Source: Sphingomonas sp. CFBP 13720
GTDB lineage: Bacteria; Pseudomonadota; Alphaproteobacteria; Sphingomonadales; Sphingomonadaceae
Direction: 5' to 3'
Assembly (NCBI RefSeq): GCF_014842075.1
Contig: NZ_JACYVA010000005.1
Span: 68,509 to 132,508 of the forward strand
DNA: 64,000 bases
Shown here one piece after another: positions 8,792-16,071 of the stretch. Each line of letters opens with the position of its first letter. The first letter of the stretch is position 1. The notes under the pieces were generated by a model. It was not told the DNA's origin, searched no databases, and worked only from the letters and a program-made list of their open reading frames with translations. The translations under genes and the position numbers were made by a program.

Positions 8792-8863
8792 GTTGTCCGC
8801 ATCCCGTCGCCCCGCCCGTCGGTGCAGTACGCGGCCCCCTCCGGTACGCCGGTAATTACCGTA

Positions 8864-8892
8864 TTGCCCATCCAACACACTGGTGTCATACT
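8864..8892 (+). promoter_or_regulatory. Candidate sigma-70 type promoter for the downstream membrane protein gene
   Basis: TTGCCC at 8864-8869 and CATACT at 8887-8892 are separated by 17 bases. The predicted start of transcription falls just before the ribosome site AGGAGGT at 8902-8908, giving a very short leader. Sequence match only. Confidence 0.4.
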
Positions 8893-8915
8893 CCACCAAT
8901 ACAGGAGGTACGGGC

Positions 8916-9938
8916 ATGTATAGTGAAACCGATCTGAGCGGTGCTGTGGAGGCAGGGATATTGTCGCCCGATGCCGCCGAAGCGCTGCGCAACCACGTCG
9001 CCCGCCAGCGTGCGACGCCGGTCGTCGACGAAGAGTCTTTTCGGCTGCTGACCGGGTTCAACGACATCTTCGTGTCGGTCGCGCTGGCACTGCTGCTGGT
9101 GTCGCTGGCGTGGATCGGCGGATCGATCACCGCGCCGCTCGGGGGGCTGGGCGTCGCGGGGGCGGCATGGTTCCTTGCCGAATATTTCACCGCGCGTCGC
9201 CGGATGGCACTGCCGAGCATCCTGCTGCTGCTCGCCTTCGTCGGTGGGGTTGCAGCCACGTTGGTCGGCGTGATGGTCGAACTCGATCCCGACTTCTCCG
9301 ACCGGGTCAACGCCGTGATCGGTGCCGGGATCGGACTGGTCGCGGCGGGTGCGGCATGGGCGCACTGGAAGCGGTTCATGGTGCCGATCACGGTTGCGGC
9401 GGGCGCGCTCGCGCTGGTCGCGACGGTCGCAGGTCTGGCGCTGGCCGCCTTTCCGGGGCTGGAGGATCGCGTCTATCCGATCACGCTGCTCGGCGGTCTC
9501 GGCGTGTTCCTCGTCGCGATGCGTTGGGACATGTCCGATCGCGACCGGCGGACCCGGCGCAGTGACGTCGCCTTCTGGCTGCACCTCGTAGCCGCGCCGT
9601 TGATCGCGCATTCGCTGTTCCAGTTGCTGGGCGTGTTCGGCCCCAACGTCACGCTGCCGATGGCGGCGGTGGTGATCGCGCTGTACATCGGCTTCGGCAT
9701 CGTCGCGCTGGCGGTCGATCGCCGCGCGCTGCTGGTGTCCAGTCTCGCCTACGTCCTCTACGCACTCTACGCGCTGTTCGAACAGGCCGGGGCGGTCGAG
9801 CTGTCCGCCGCCTTTACCGCGTTCGTCATCGGATCGGCGCTGCTGACGCTGTCGGTATTCTGGCAGCCGATGCGGCGGCGGGTGGTCGGTGCATTGGGTG
9901 GCTTCGGCCACCGTCTGCCTCCGGTGGCGCTCGCCTGA
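8916..9938 (+). CDS. Polytopic membrane protein, DUF2157-like, unknown function
   Basis: A 340-residue protein with a soluble N-terminal segment (residues 1-48, containing GILSPDAAEALRNHVARQ, a helix-turn pattern seen at the start of DUF2157-type proteins) followed by about nine to ten hydrophobic segments up to residue 330. The ATG at 8916 has an ideal AGGAGGT ribosome site; an upstream in-frame ATG at 8883 would lie inside the likely promoter. It is monocistronic: a terminator precedes it and a GAAA-loop hairpin follows it. No transporter motif or catalytic residue was recognised. The DUF2157 label is tentative. Confidence 0.7.
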   Translation: MYSETDLSGAVEAGILSPDAAEALRNHVARQRATPVVDEESFRLLTGFNDIFVSVALALLLVSLAWIGGSITAPLGGLGVAGAAWFLAEYFTARRRMALPSILLLLAFVGGVAATLVGVMVELDPDFSDRVNAVIGAGIGLVAAGAAWAHWKRFMVPITVAAGALALVATVAGLALAAFPGLEDRVYPITLLGGLGVFLVAMRWDMSDRDRRTRRSDVAFWLHLVAAPLIAHSLFQLLGVFGPNVTLPMAAVVIALYIGFGIVALAVDRRALLVSSLAYVLYALYALFEQAGAVELSAAFTAFVIGSALLTLSVFWQPMRRRVVGALGGFGHRLPPVALA

Positions 9939-9966
9939 ACCGCGTTACAAGGATGGATGGACGATG

Positions 9967-9991
9967 CGGCCCCGGGAAACCGGGGCCGTTT
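9967..9991. terminator. Hairpin terminator between convergent genes
   Basis: A perfect nine-base-pair stem, CGGCCCCGG with CCGGGGCCG, closes a GAAA tetraloop and is followed by TTT. It sits between the stop codons of the membrane protein gene (plus) and the DUF2794 gene (minus), so it can serve both directions, more clearly the plus strand. Confidence 0.6.
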
Positions 9992-9992
9992 C

Positions 9993-10334
9993 CTATTCCT
10001 CGACCAGCTTCATCAACCGGCGTTCGACCGGTGCCAGGACCGGCCCCAGTTCCTGCCCGCGCTTCACCACCGCCCCAGCCTCGCCGATCAGCGCCCACAT
10101 GCCCTGCCGGTTGCGCAGCGCCGGGCGTTTCTCGATGCGGAATTCGGGGCGCTCGGTCGCGCGGCGAAACGCGCTGAACACCGCCGCGTCCTTGCCCATG
10201 TCCATCGCATAGTCGCGCCAATGTCCCGCAGCGACCATCCGCCCGTATAGATCGAGGATGCGGGTCAGTTCGGCGCGATCGAACCCGACCTGTCCGGGCG
10301 TCTGCGGCATCGGAAAGGGGGTGACGGTGCCCAT
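9993..10334 (-). CDS. DUF2794 family protein
   Basis: A 113-residue soluble protein, the usual DUF2794 length. Recognisable family segments are FDRAELTRILDLYGRMVAAG, WRDYAMDMGKDAAVFSAFRR and RPEFRIEKRPALRNRQGMWA. The role of the family is unknown; it is conserved in alphaproteobacteria. Its ATG overlaps the stop of cysE (ATGA), so it is translated from the cysE transcript. The longer in-frame reading upstream overlaps cysE and is rejected. The 3' end faces a shared hairpin terminator. Confidence 0.85.
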   Translation of the reverse strand: MGTVTPFPMPQTPGQVGFDRAELTRILDLYGRMVAAGHWRDYAMDMGKDAAVFSAFRRATERPEFRIEKRPALRNRQGMWALIGEAGAVVKRGQELGPVLAPVERRLMKLVEE

Positions 10335-11017
10335 CAGGCGCGGTCGCGCTGGTCCTGCTGTTCGGCCAGCACCTCGTCCAGCCGCCGACGCAGCGTTTCC
10401 AGCTCGCAACGGAGCAATTCGATCCGTTGGGTCTGCGGATCGAACGTGTCGCGGCAAGGCGTTCCGTACGGCACGAACCGTGGATCGCCGCCCTGTCCGC
10501 CCTCGACCACCGTCGGACGTGCCGGGATACCGACGACCGTCGTCGCTTCGGGCACGCTTTTCGTCACCACCGCATTTGCACCGACCCGCGCGCGCGGGCC
10601 GATTACGATCGGTCCCAGCACCTGCGCGCCCGATCCGATGATCGCGCCATCGCTGATCGTCGGGTGCCGTTTGCCCGCGACGCCGTTGTCGGGACTGGTC
10701 CCGCCCAGCGTGACGTTTTGATAGATGGTGACGTCGTCGCCGATCTCGGCAGTCTCGCCGATCACGGTAAAGCCGTGGTCGATGAAGAAATTATGCCCGA
10801 TCGTGGCACCCGGATGGATATCGATCGACGTCAGGAACCGCGACCAGTGATTGACCACCCGCGCCGCGAAATACCAGCGCGCGCGGAACAGCCGGTGGGC
10901 GACGCGATGATACGCCAGCGCCCACACCCCCGGATAAGTCAGGATTTCCATGCGCGACCGTGGCGCGGGGTCGCGCGCCTTGATCGAATCCACATAGCGC
11001 ACCACGCGTGCGAGCAT
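10334..11017 (-). CDS. cysE: Serine O-acetyltransferase
   Basis: A 227-residue serine acetyltransferase, shorter than E. coli CysE, which makes O-acetylserine from serine and acetyl-CoA for cysteine synthesis. The left-handed beta-helix hexapeptide repeats run from about 85 to 180, with IDIHPGATIGHNFFIDHG (catalytic Asp/His region), GKRHPTISDGAIIGSGAQVL and GANAVVTKSVP. The start at 11017 is supported by AAGGGGA before the ATG, and a candidate promoter (TTGGCG, 17 bases, TACATA) precedes it; the longer in-frame start at 11071 would lie inside that promoter. A C-terminal coiled segment (ELLRCELETLRRRLDEVLAE) follows the acyltransferase fold. It is divergent from a sulfite-exporter-type gene. 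Confidence 0.92.
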   Translation of the reverse strand: MLARVVRYVDSIKARDPAPRSRMEILTYPGVWALAYHRVAHRLFRARWYFAARVVNHWSRFLTSIDIHPGATIGHNFFIDHGFTVIGETAEIGDDVTIYQNVTLGGTSPDNGVAGKRHPTISDGAIIGSGAQVLGPIVIGPRARVGANAVVTKSVPEATTVVGIPARPTVVEGGQGGDPRFVPYGTPCRDTFDPQTQRIELLRCELETLRRRLDEVLAEQQDQRDRA

Positions 11018-11042
11018 CCGCAATCCCCTTGAACTGCCGCCA

Positions 11043-11071
11043 TATGTAGGCAGGCAGGGCCGTATCGCCAA
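11043..11071 (-). promoter_or_regulatory. Candidate promoter of cysE
   Basis: On the minus strand TTGGCG (11071-11066) and TACATA (11048-11043) are 17 bases apart, placing the transcript start about 20 bases before the cysE ATG. Sequence match only. Confidence 0.4.
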
Positions 11072-11164
11072 GCCATGCTGTCAGCGTAACAAACCCTATG
11101 TATCTTGTAGGCATTTTGCTTTGCCGTCATCAGGGGGACCGCGACGTGCAGTGAAGGGACCGGA

Positions 11165-11926
11165 ATGTTCGAAAACATCGACTGGGTGCGACTGTCGGAG
11201 TTCATCGCCGCCGGGTTCGCGGCCCAGATCGTCGACGGCGCGCTCGGCATGGCGTTCGGCGTTATCTCATCGACGCTGCTGGTCAGCGTGATCGGCGTCC
11301 CCCCCGCCACGGCATCCGCCAGCGTCCATCTGGTGGAATGTTTCACCACCGGCGTGTCGGGGTTGAGCCACGCGTTGCATCGCAACGTCAACTGGAAGCT
11401 GTTCTGGCGATTGCTGGTGCCGGGCGTCATCGGCGGCGTGACCGGCGCGTATCTGCTTTCCACGCTCGACGCATCGGTCACCCGGCCGTTCGTCATGACT
11501 TATCTGGCGGCGATCGGCGTCTACCTGCTGTGGCGCGGGCTGCGCCATCCGCCGACGCCGAAGGAGCCGAAGGTGATCGCACCGCTGGGGCTGATCGGCG
11601 GCTTCCTCGACGCGGCGGGCGGCGGCGGCTGGGGGCCGGTCGTGACGTCCAACCTGCTGGTACAGGGGGCCACGCCGCGCACCACGATCGGCACGGTCAA
11701 CGCAGTCGAATTCTTCCTGACCGTCAGCATCTCTGCGACGTTCCTGATCCATCTGGGATTGAGCGCCTTCACCACCGCCGTTGCCGGACTGCTCATCGGC
11801 GGCGTGGTCGCCGCACCGTTCGGCGCGATGTTCGCGAAATATATCCCGGCAAGGACGCTGCTGGTGCTCGTCGGCACGGTGCTGACGATCACCAGCCTGT
11901 ACAGCGTGTACCGCGCCCTGTCGTAA
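11165..11926 (+). CDS. Sulfite exporter TauE/SafE family (TSUP) membrane protein
   Basis: A 253-residue protein with about seven to eight hydrophobic segments and the two-repeat TSUP pattern: FAAQIVDGALGMAFGVISST in the first half and GGFLDAAGGGGWGPVVTSNL in the second. The GGGGWGP motif is characteristic. Members export or take up sulfite, sulfoacetate or related anions. The gene is divergent from cysE across 147 bases, which fits a role in sulfur metabolism, but the substrate cannot be read from sequence. The ribosome site AGGGACCGG precedes the ATG. Confidence 0.85.
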   Translation: MFENIDWVRLSEFIAAGFAAQIVDGALGMAFGVISSTLLVSVIGVPPATASASVHLVECFTTGVSGLSHALHRNVNWKLFWRLLVPGVIGGVTGAYLLSTLDASVTRPFVMTYLAAIGVYLLWRGLRHPPTPKEPKVIAPLGLIGGFLDAAGGGGWGPVVTSNLLVQGATPRTTIGTVNAVEFFLTVSISATFLIHLGLSAFTTAVAGLLIGGVVAAPFGAMFAKYIPARTLLVLVGTVLTITSLYSVYRALS

Positions 11927-11934
11927 GGCCGGTC

Positions 11935-12130
11935 GGTAGAAGAATAGAGGTTTCACGCGAAGGCGCGAAGGCGCGGAGAGGCTCGTTCCGGGTAATCGAT
12001 CGCGTAGCGATCCCGGACTCACCCCGTCGCAATCGAGTGCGAAGGTTTCGCTGTCGCGAGACGGCGGGAAGCCACCATCTCTCCGGGCCTTCGCGCCTTC
12101 GCGCCTTCGCGTGAAACATCTTCTGCTACC
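11935..12130. repeat. Long imperfect inverted repeat with GCGAAGGC units
   Basis: The left arm (11935-11980) and right arm (12079-12130) are inverted copies built around TTTCACGCGAAGGCGCGAAG, flanked by GGAGAG on the inner side. The right arm carries one extra nine-base GCGAAGGC unit. About 98 bases lie between the arms. It occupies the gap between the TSUP gene and ahpD. Such palindromes are reminiscent of REP/BIME elements recurrent in sphingomonad genomes; copy number cannot be judged here. Confidence 0.7.
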
Positions 12131-12132
12131 GT

Positions 12133-12654
12133 TTACGCAACGGCGGCGTGGATCGTCCCGACCGCCTGCATCACCGCGCCGATCCGTACCGCGCCCTGAA
12201 TGACTTCGGCCTTCACGCCGTGCTTCTTCAGCACATCCTCATGCGCGTCGATGCACATGCCGCAGCCGTTCATCGCCGACACCGCCAAGCTGAATAGCTC
12301 GAAATCGACCTTGTCGATGCCAGGGGCCGCGATGACGTTCATCCGCAGCTTGGCGGGCAGATTGCCATATTCCTTGTTCTTCGCGAGGTGGACGAACCGG
12401 TAATAGACGTTGTTCATCGCCATCACCGCCGCCGCCGCACGCGCCGCATTGGCGGCTTCGGGTGACAGCTTGTCGGCCACTTCGGCTTCGGCCGCGTCGA
12501 CCAGCGGCTTGTGCCCGGTCGCATGCGCGCAGGCGAGCATCGTCCCGAACTTCTTCTGCGGATCGAGCACGGTTTCGTTCAGCAGCGACCCGACGTTCAG
12601 CCGGATATCCTTGGCATAGTCGGGCAGTTGCCCGGCGAAATCCTTGAGCGACAT
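12133..12654 (-). CDS. ahpD: Alkyl hydroperoxidase AhpD (carboxymuconolactone decarboxylase family)
   Basis: A 173-residue AhpD. The thioredoxin-like active site is SAMNGCGMCIDAHEDVL with Cys131, Cys134 and His138, and Glu119 in VDFELFSLAV completes the proton relay. AhpD reduces oxidised AhpC in species that lack AhpF. Three consecutive ATG codons (12660, 12657, 12654) are possible; the third is chosen because GGAG lies seven bases before it. It follows ahpC on the same strand but is separated by a terminator and a palindromic repeat, so part of its expression may be independent or by read-through. Confidence 0.92.
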   Translation of the reverse strand: MSLKDFAGQLPDYAKDIRLNVGSLLNETVLDPQKKFGTMLACAHATGHKPLVDAAEAEVADKLSPEAANAARAAAAVMAMNNVYYRFVHLAKNKEYGNLPAKLRMNVIAAPGIDKVDFELFSLAVSAMNGCGMCIDAHEDVLKKHGVKAEVIQGAVRIGAVMQAVGTIHAAVA

Positions 12655-12680
12655 CATCATTCTCCAAATGGCAGATACAC

Positions 12681-12742
12681 GTCACCCCAGCGCAAGCCCG
12701 GGTCTCCCGGTGACGGAGAGACCCCGGCCTTCGCTGGGGTGA
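12681..12742. repeat. Palindromic repeat (GTCACCCCAGCG type)
   Basis: Two 26-base arms, 12681-12706 and 12717-12742, are inverted copies with 23 of 26 positions matching; outer ends are GTCACCCCAGCG and inner ends GGTCTC. The loop is ten bases. It sits between the ahpC terminator and ahpD. Elements with this outer sequence are, from memory, frequent in sphingomonad genomes. Confidence 0.7.
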
Positions 12743-12747
12743 CGCAG

Positions 12748-12779
12748 AAAAAGGGGGGCAGGCGTACGGCCCGCCCCCG
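12748..12779 (-). terminator. Intrinsic terminator of ahpC
   Basis: Read on the minus strand, GGGGGCGGGC and GCCTGCCCCC form a stem around CGTAC, followed by CTTTTT. It begins a few bases after the ahpC stop. Confidence 0.7.
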
Positions 12780-12784
12780 TAAGA

Positions 12785-13327
12785 TCAGGCCGCGACCTGC
12801 AGGACGTCGTCGCCCTTGTTCCAGTTGCACGGGCACAGTTCGTCGGTCTGGAGCGCGTCGAGCACACGCAGCGTTTCCTGCGGATTGCGGCCGACGTTCA
12901 GCCCGTTGACCTGCACCGCCTGGATCACGTTGTCGGGATCGATGATGAAGGTTGCGCGGAACGCGACATGCTCGTTCTTGTCGAGAATGCCGAGTGCACC
13001 GGCCAGCACCGCGCCATTGTCGGCGATCCACGGGAAATCGGCAGCGGCCAGATCGGGGTCCGACTTGCGCCATGCGAGGTGGACGTGCGCGGTGTCGGTC
13101 GATGCACCGATCAGCACGGCGTCGCGATCCTCGAAATCGCCCTTCAGTTCGCTGTAACCGACAATCTCGGTCGGGCAGACGAAGGTGAAATCCTTCGGCC
13201 AGTAGAACAGCACCTTCCACTTGCCGGGGAACGCGTCGTGGCTCAGCGTCTCGCCGGCGGGCAGTGCAGCAATGCCCTGCTGGACGGGAACGGTGAATTC
13301 GGGAAGCTTGTCGCCGACGGTCAGCAT
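12785..13327 (-). CDS. ahpC: Peroxiredoxin AhpC
   Basis: A 180-residue two-cysteine peroxiredoxin. The peroxidatic cysteine is Cys51 in DFTFVCPTEI; the resolving cysteines are in ELCPCNW near the C-terminus (Cys165 and Cys167), the AhpE/AhpC pattern that works with AhpD. It reduces hydrogen peroxide and organic peroxides in the cytoplasm. The ATG at 13327 has AAGGG upstream. A promoter (TTGAAC, 16 bases, TATAGC) and an upstream LysR-type palindrome lie in the gap to the divergent oxyR, so OxyR control is likely. A terminator follows the stop. Confidence 0.93.
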   Translation of the reverse strand: MLTVGDKLPEFTVPVQQGIAALPAGETLSHDAFPGKWKVLFYWPKDFTFVCPTEIVGYSELKGDFEDRDAVLIGASTDTAHVHLAWRKSDPDLAAADFPWIADNGAVLAGALGILDKNEHVAFRATFIIDPDNVIQAVQVNGLNVGRNPQETLRVLDALQTDELCPCNWNKGDDVLQVAA

Positions 13328-13379
13328 AGGGAAGCCCTTTCGTTGCGGTGCGTCGCAGCACCATGAATTGCTGCAATGC

Positions 13380-13407
13380 GCTATAGGGTACGGTTCGGAC
13401 CGTTCAA
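13380..13407 (-). promoter_or_regulatory. Candidate ahpC promoter
   Basis: On the minus strand TTGAAC (13407-13402) and TATAGC (13385-13380) are separated by 16 bases. Both hexamers are close to the sigma-70 consensus, and the LysR-type palindrome lies just upstream, a normal position for OxyR activation. Confidence 0.5.
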
Positions 13408-13429
13408 ATCGGAAATACCCTTGGGATCG

Positions 13430-13444
13430 ATCGACGCAGTCGAT
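13430..13444. promoter_or_regulatory. Candidate OxyR operator (T-N11-A palindrome)
   Basis: ATCGAC, three bases, GTCGAT is a perfect dyad that contains the LysR-family T-N11-A core. It sits 13 bases before the oxyR start and upstream of the ahpC promoter, a position suited to autoregulation and divergent activation. Confidence 0.45.
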
Positions 13445-13456
13445 AAATAGGCCGGC

Positions 13457-14359
13457 ATGTCCACCTATCTGCCGACGCTGAAACAGCTTCAATATCTGGT
13501 CGCCTTGCATGATTCCGGGCATTTCGGCCGGGCGGCGGAAGCGACGTTCGTTACCCAGTCCACGCTGTCGGCGGGCATCCGCGAACTGGAAACGCTGATC
13601 GGCGTGGTCCTTGTCGAACGTACCCGCCGCGTGGTGCGCTTCACTCCGCTGGGCGACGCGATGGTGGCAAAGGCGCGCCGGGTATTGCGCGAGGCGGAGG
13701 AACTGACCGACATGGCGCGCGCGGCCGGGCGACCGCTGTCGGGCGACATGCGGATGAGCGTCATCCCGACGATCGCGCCGTTCCTGCTGCCCCGCCTGCT
13801 GCCGCGATTGCGCCGCGACTATCCCGATCTGAAGCTCTACCTGCGCGAGGAACCCAGCGCGGCGGCGTGCGAAGGGCTGAACCATGGCCGCACCGATTGC
13901 GTGCTGCTGGCGCTGCCCTATCATTGCGGCGAAGTAGAAACCGCACCGCTGTTCGACGATCGCCTGTTCCTCGCCGTGCCCGACAATGACGCGGGGGCGT
14001 CGGGCGGTCCGATGTTCGCCGACGATATCGATCCCCACCGGCTGCTGTTGCTGGAGGACGGTCATTGCCTGAAGGATCACGCGCTGCGGGCCTGCGAACA
14101 GCCCGAAGCGCGCGGACAGGCGACGATGATGGGAACGTCGCTGCACACGATCGTCCAGATGATCGACAACGGCCTTGGCACCACCATGTTGCCGCAAATG
14201 GCGATCGCAGCGGGTATCCTGGACAATACCCGCGTTACCGCACGCGCGATCGAATCGCCGAATGCGTCGCGGCGCATCGCGCTGGTATGGCGGCGCGCAT
14301 CGCCGCGCGAACGCGACTTCCGGCTGTTGGCCGAGATACTGTCGGCGGACCAAGCCTGA
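13457..14359 (+). CDS. oxyR: Hydrogen-peroxide sensing LysR-type regulator OxyR
   Basis: A 300-residue LysR regulator. The N-terminal winged helix covers residues 5-65 (LKQLQYLVALHDSGHFGRAA, TQSTLSAGIRELE). The regulatory domain holds two cysteines in the OxyR arrangement, Cys204 in LLEDGHCLKDHALRAC and Cys213 nine residues later, matching the redox disulfide pair of E. coli OxyR (199 and 208). Thr/Gly-rich segments such as IVQMIDNGLGTTMLPQMA are typical. It is divergent from ahpC, its expected target. The assignment rests on the paired cysteines and the context together. Confidence 0.93.
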   Translation: MSTYLPTLKQLQYLVALHDSGHFGRAAEATFVTQSTLSAGIRELETLIGVVLVERTRRVVRFTPLGDAMVAKARRVLREAEELTDMARAAGRPLSGDMRMSVIPTIAPFLLPRLLPRLRRDYPDLKLYLREEPSAAACEGLNHGRTDCVLLALPYHCGEVETAPLFDDRLFLAVPDNDAGASGGPMFADDIDPHRLLLLEDGHCLKDHALRACEQPEARGQATMMGTSLHTIVQMIDNGLGTTMLPQMAIAAGILDNTRVTARAIESPNASRRIALVWRRASPRERDFRLLAEILSADQA

Positions 14360-14378
14360 CCAGTCGCCGCGCTTTCCG

Positions 14379-14406
14379 GGAACCGTTTCGGTAGGCGAAC
14401 CGTATT
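14379..14406 (+). promoter_or_regulatory. Candidate EcfG-type (general stress response) promoter of the fasciclin gene
   Basis: GGAAC at 14379-14383 is followed after 17 bases by CGTATT at 14401-14406. The consensus for alphaproteobacterial EcfG sigma factors is GGAAC with 16-17 bases to CGTT. The -35 match is perfect and the -10 match is three of four. It lies 60 bases before the start codon. Confidence 0.45.
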
Positions 14407-14465
14407 CCCCGGGTCGATGCGATCACGCATCGGACGATGTTCCACCGCAACCACCGGAGATCCCG

Positions 14466-15167
14466 ATGATTCGCGCCACCATTTCCGCCGCCGCCCTTGC
14501 CATTGCGCTGGCAGGCACCGCCTCTGCCCAGACCGCACCCACCGCGCCGCCGCCGACCACGCCGACGGCCCAGCCTGCACAGCCCGGTACGCCCGCACAG
14601 CCCGGCGCCCCTGCCCAGCCGGGCGCGCCCGCCCAGCCCGGCACGACCGCGCAGCCCGCCGCCCCCGCCACCAACGCAGCGCCCGTGACCGTCGGCGGGG
14701 CACCGATGCTGCCGACCGCGACGATCGTGGCCAATGCGTCGAAGGCGAACAACCTGACCACGCTGGTCAAGGCGGTGCAGGCCGCCGGCCTCGCCGAAAC
14801 GCTGTCCGGCCCGGGACCGTTCACCGTCTTCGCCCCCACCGACGAAGCGTTCGGCCGTCTCGCGCCCGGCACGCTCGACGCGCTGCTGAAGCCCGAGCAG
14901 AAGGCATCGCTGACCAAGCTGCTGACCTATCACGTCGTGGCGGGCAAGTTCGATGCGGCCGCGTTGCAGGCGCAGGTCCAGTCGGGCGGGGGCAAGGCGA
15001 CGCTGACCACTGTCGAGGGCCAGCCGCTCACCGCCACGGTTGAAAACGGCGCGCTGGTGCTGACCGACGTCGGCGGCGGCAAGAGCTATGTCACGCAGTA
15101 TGATGTGCAGCAGTCGAACGGCGTAGTGCACGTTGTGAACGGCGTACTCGCCCCGAAGCTGGGCTGA
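14466..15167 (+). CDS. Secreted fasciclin (FAS1) domain protein
   Basis: A 233-residue exported protein. The signal peptide is MIRATISAAALAIALAGTASAQ. Residues about 23-75 are a Pro/Ala/Gln/Gly linker made of AQPG-type repeats. One FAS1 domain fills the rest, with the H1 motif GPFTVFAPTDEAFGRL and the H2-like end SNGVVHVVNGVL, plus LLTYHVVAGKF between. Such proteins act in cell-surface adhesion or matrix binding; the ligand is unknown. A ribosome site (GGAG) and a candidate EcfG promoter precede it, suggesting stress-induced expression, and a hairpin follows the stop. Confidence 0.9.
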   Translation: MIRATISAAALAIALAGTASAQTAPTAPPPTTPTAQPAQPGTPAQPGAPAQPGAPAQPGTTAQPAAPATNAAPVTVGGAPMLPTATIVANASKANNLTTLVKAVQAAGLAETLSGPGPFTVFAPTDEAFGRLAPGTLDALLKPEQKASLTKLLTYHVVAGKFDAAALQAQVQSGGGKATLTTVEGQPLTATVENGALVLTDVGGGKSYVTQYDVQQSNGVVHVVNGVLAPKLG

Positions 15168-15173
15168 CCGGTC

Positions 15174-15197
15174 GGGGACGGGCCACGGTCCGTCCCC
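15174..15197 (+). terminator. Hairpin after the fasciclin gene
   Basis: GGGGACGG and CCGTCCCC form an eight-base-pair stem with an eight-base loop seven bases after the stop. There is no clear T run, so it may only stabilise the 3' end. Confidence 0.4.
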
Positions 15198-15251
15198 CCC
15201 ATTCCGCCTCCGCGCCGCTATCGCGCGTATCGGCCGTTATGGCATGGAACA

Positions 15252-15344
15252 TTCGTTCGTACTGAGTAGCGACTGAGCGAAGTCGAAGGCGCGTATCGAA
15301 GCAGCGTGGCAGTTCTCACGCTATTTCGACAAGTTCGACGGCAC
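15252..15344. repeat. Intergenic repeat, CTGAGTAG family, copy 1
   Basis: It contains ACTGAGTAGCGACTGAGCGA, then GTATCGAAG, and a degenerate right half around TTTCGACAAGTTCGA. The left half is nearly identical to repeats at 61753 and 62598. It lies between the fasciclin and moaE genes. Apart from this element nothing else was seen in the 212-base gap. Confidence 0.65.
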
Positions 15345-15379
15345 TTGCGAGGAATGCGCACTCCTTAAATCGGCACGCG

Positions 15380-15817
15380 CTAGCGCCAGCGCTCCGCCGC
15401 TGCCGCATCGCTGTCGCGCGCCTCGACCCATGTCGCCGCCGCGCCACGCTGCTCGCGTTTCCAGAACGGCGCGCCGGTCTTCAACCGGTCGATCAGGAAC
15501 GCGCAGGCTTCCAGCGCCGCGCCGCGATGCCGCGCGGTCGTCGCCACGAACACCACCCGGTCGCCGGGCACCATCGGGCCGACCCGGTGAACCACCGTTG
15601 CCCCCGCCAACGACCAACGCGCTACCGCCTGTTCGCATAATTTGGTCAGCGCACGCTCGGTCGCTCCCGGATAATGCTCCAGCGCCAGTTCGGTCACCCC
15701 GTCGTCGCCGCGTACCAGACCGGTAAAGCTGGCCACCGCCCCCGCATCGGCCTGTTCGGCAGCAGCGTGTTCGGCGGCGATGTCGATCGGTTCCGACTGG
15801 ACGACGACGCGAATCAT
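15380..15817 (-). CDS. moaE: Molybdopterin synthase catalytic subunit MoaE
   Basis: A 145-residue MoaE. Conserved segments are GAVASFTGLVRGDDGV, LEHYPGATERAL, RVGPMVPGDRVVFVATTARHRGAALEACAFLIDRLK split over the active-site loop with the catalytic lysines, and FWKREQ near the C-terminus. It transfers sulfur from MoaD to precursor Z to form molybdopterin. The ATG overlaps the moaD stop (ATGA), and moaD in turn overlaps pgsA, so the three are read as one unit. Confidence 0.94.
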   Translation of the reverse strand: MIRVVVQSEPIDIAAEHAAAEQADAGAVASFTGLVRGDDGVTELALEHYPGATERALTKLCEQAVARWSLAGATVVHRVGPMVPGDRVVFVATTARHRGAALEACAFLIDRLKTGAPFWKREQRGAAATWVEARDSDAAAAERWR

Positions 15818-16071
15818 CCGCCGGTCACCGGGGGAAAGATTGCCACTTCGCGCGCGCCGACGATCGACGCGTCGTGATCGACGAACACCTGATCGACGGC
15901 GGCGCGCAACCGCGCCCTGTCGCGCAGCGCGGACGCATGCCCGTCGCTGCGCGTCACCAGCCAGTCGATCAGCGTCGCGACCGTGGTGACGTCGTCGGGC
16001 ACTTCGACCGTCTCGGCCCCCGTCCCGATCGCTTCGCGCACCCATGCGAAATAGAGCAGATCGATTCGCAT
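15814..16071 (-). CDS. moaD: Molybdopterin synthase sulfur carrier subunit MoaD
   Basis: An 85-residue ubiquitin-like protein ending in FPPVTGG; the terminal Gly-Gly is the site of thiocarboxylation. The beta-grasp fold residues include MRIDLLYFAWVREAIG at the N-terminus. It works with MoaE in molybdenum cofactor synthesis. The start overlaps the pgsA stop and its stop overlaps the moaE start. Length and terminus are normal for the family. Confidence 0.94.
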   Translation of the reverse strand: MRIDLLYFAWVREAIGTGAETVEVPDDVTTVATLIDWLVTRSDGHASALRDRARLRAAVDQVFVDHDASIVGAREVAIFPPVTGG

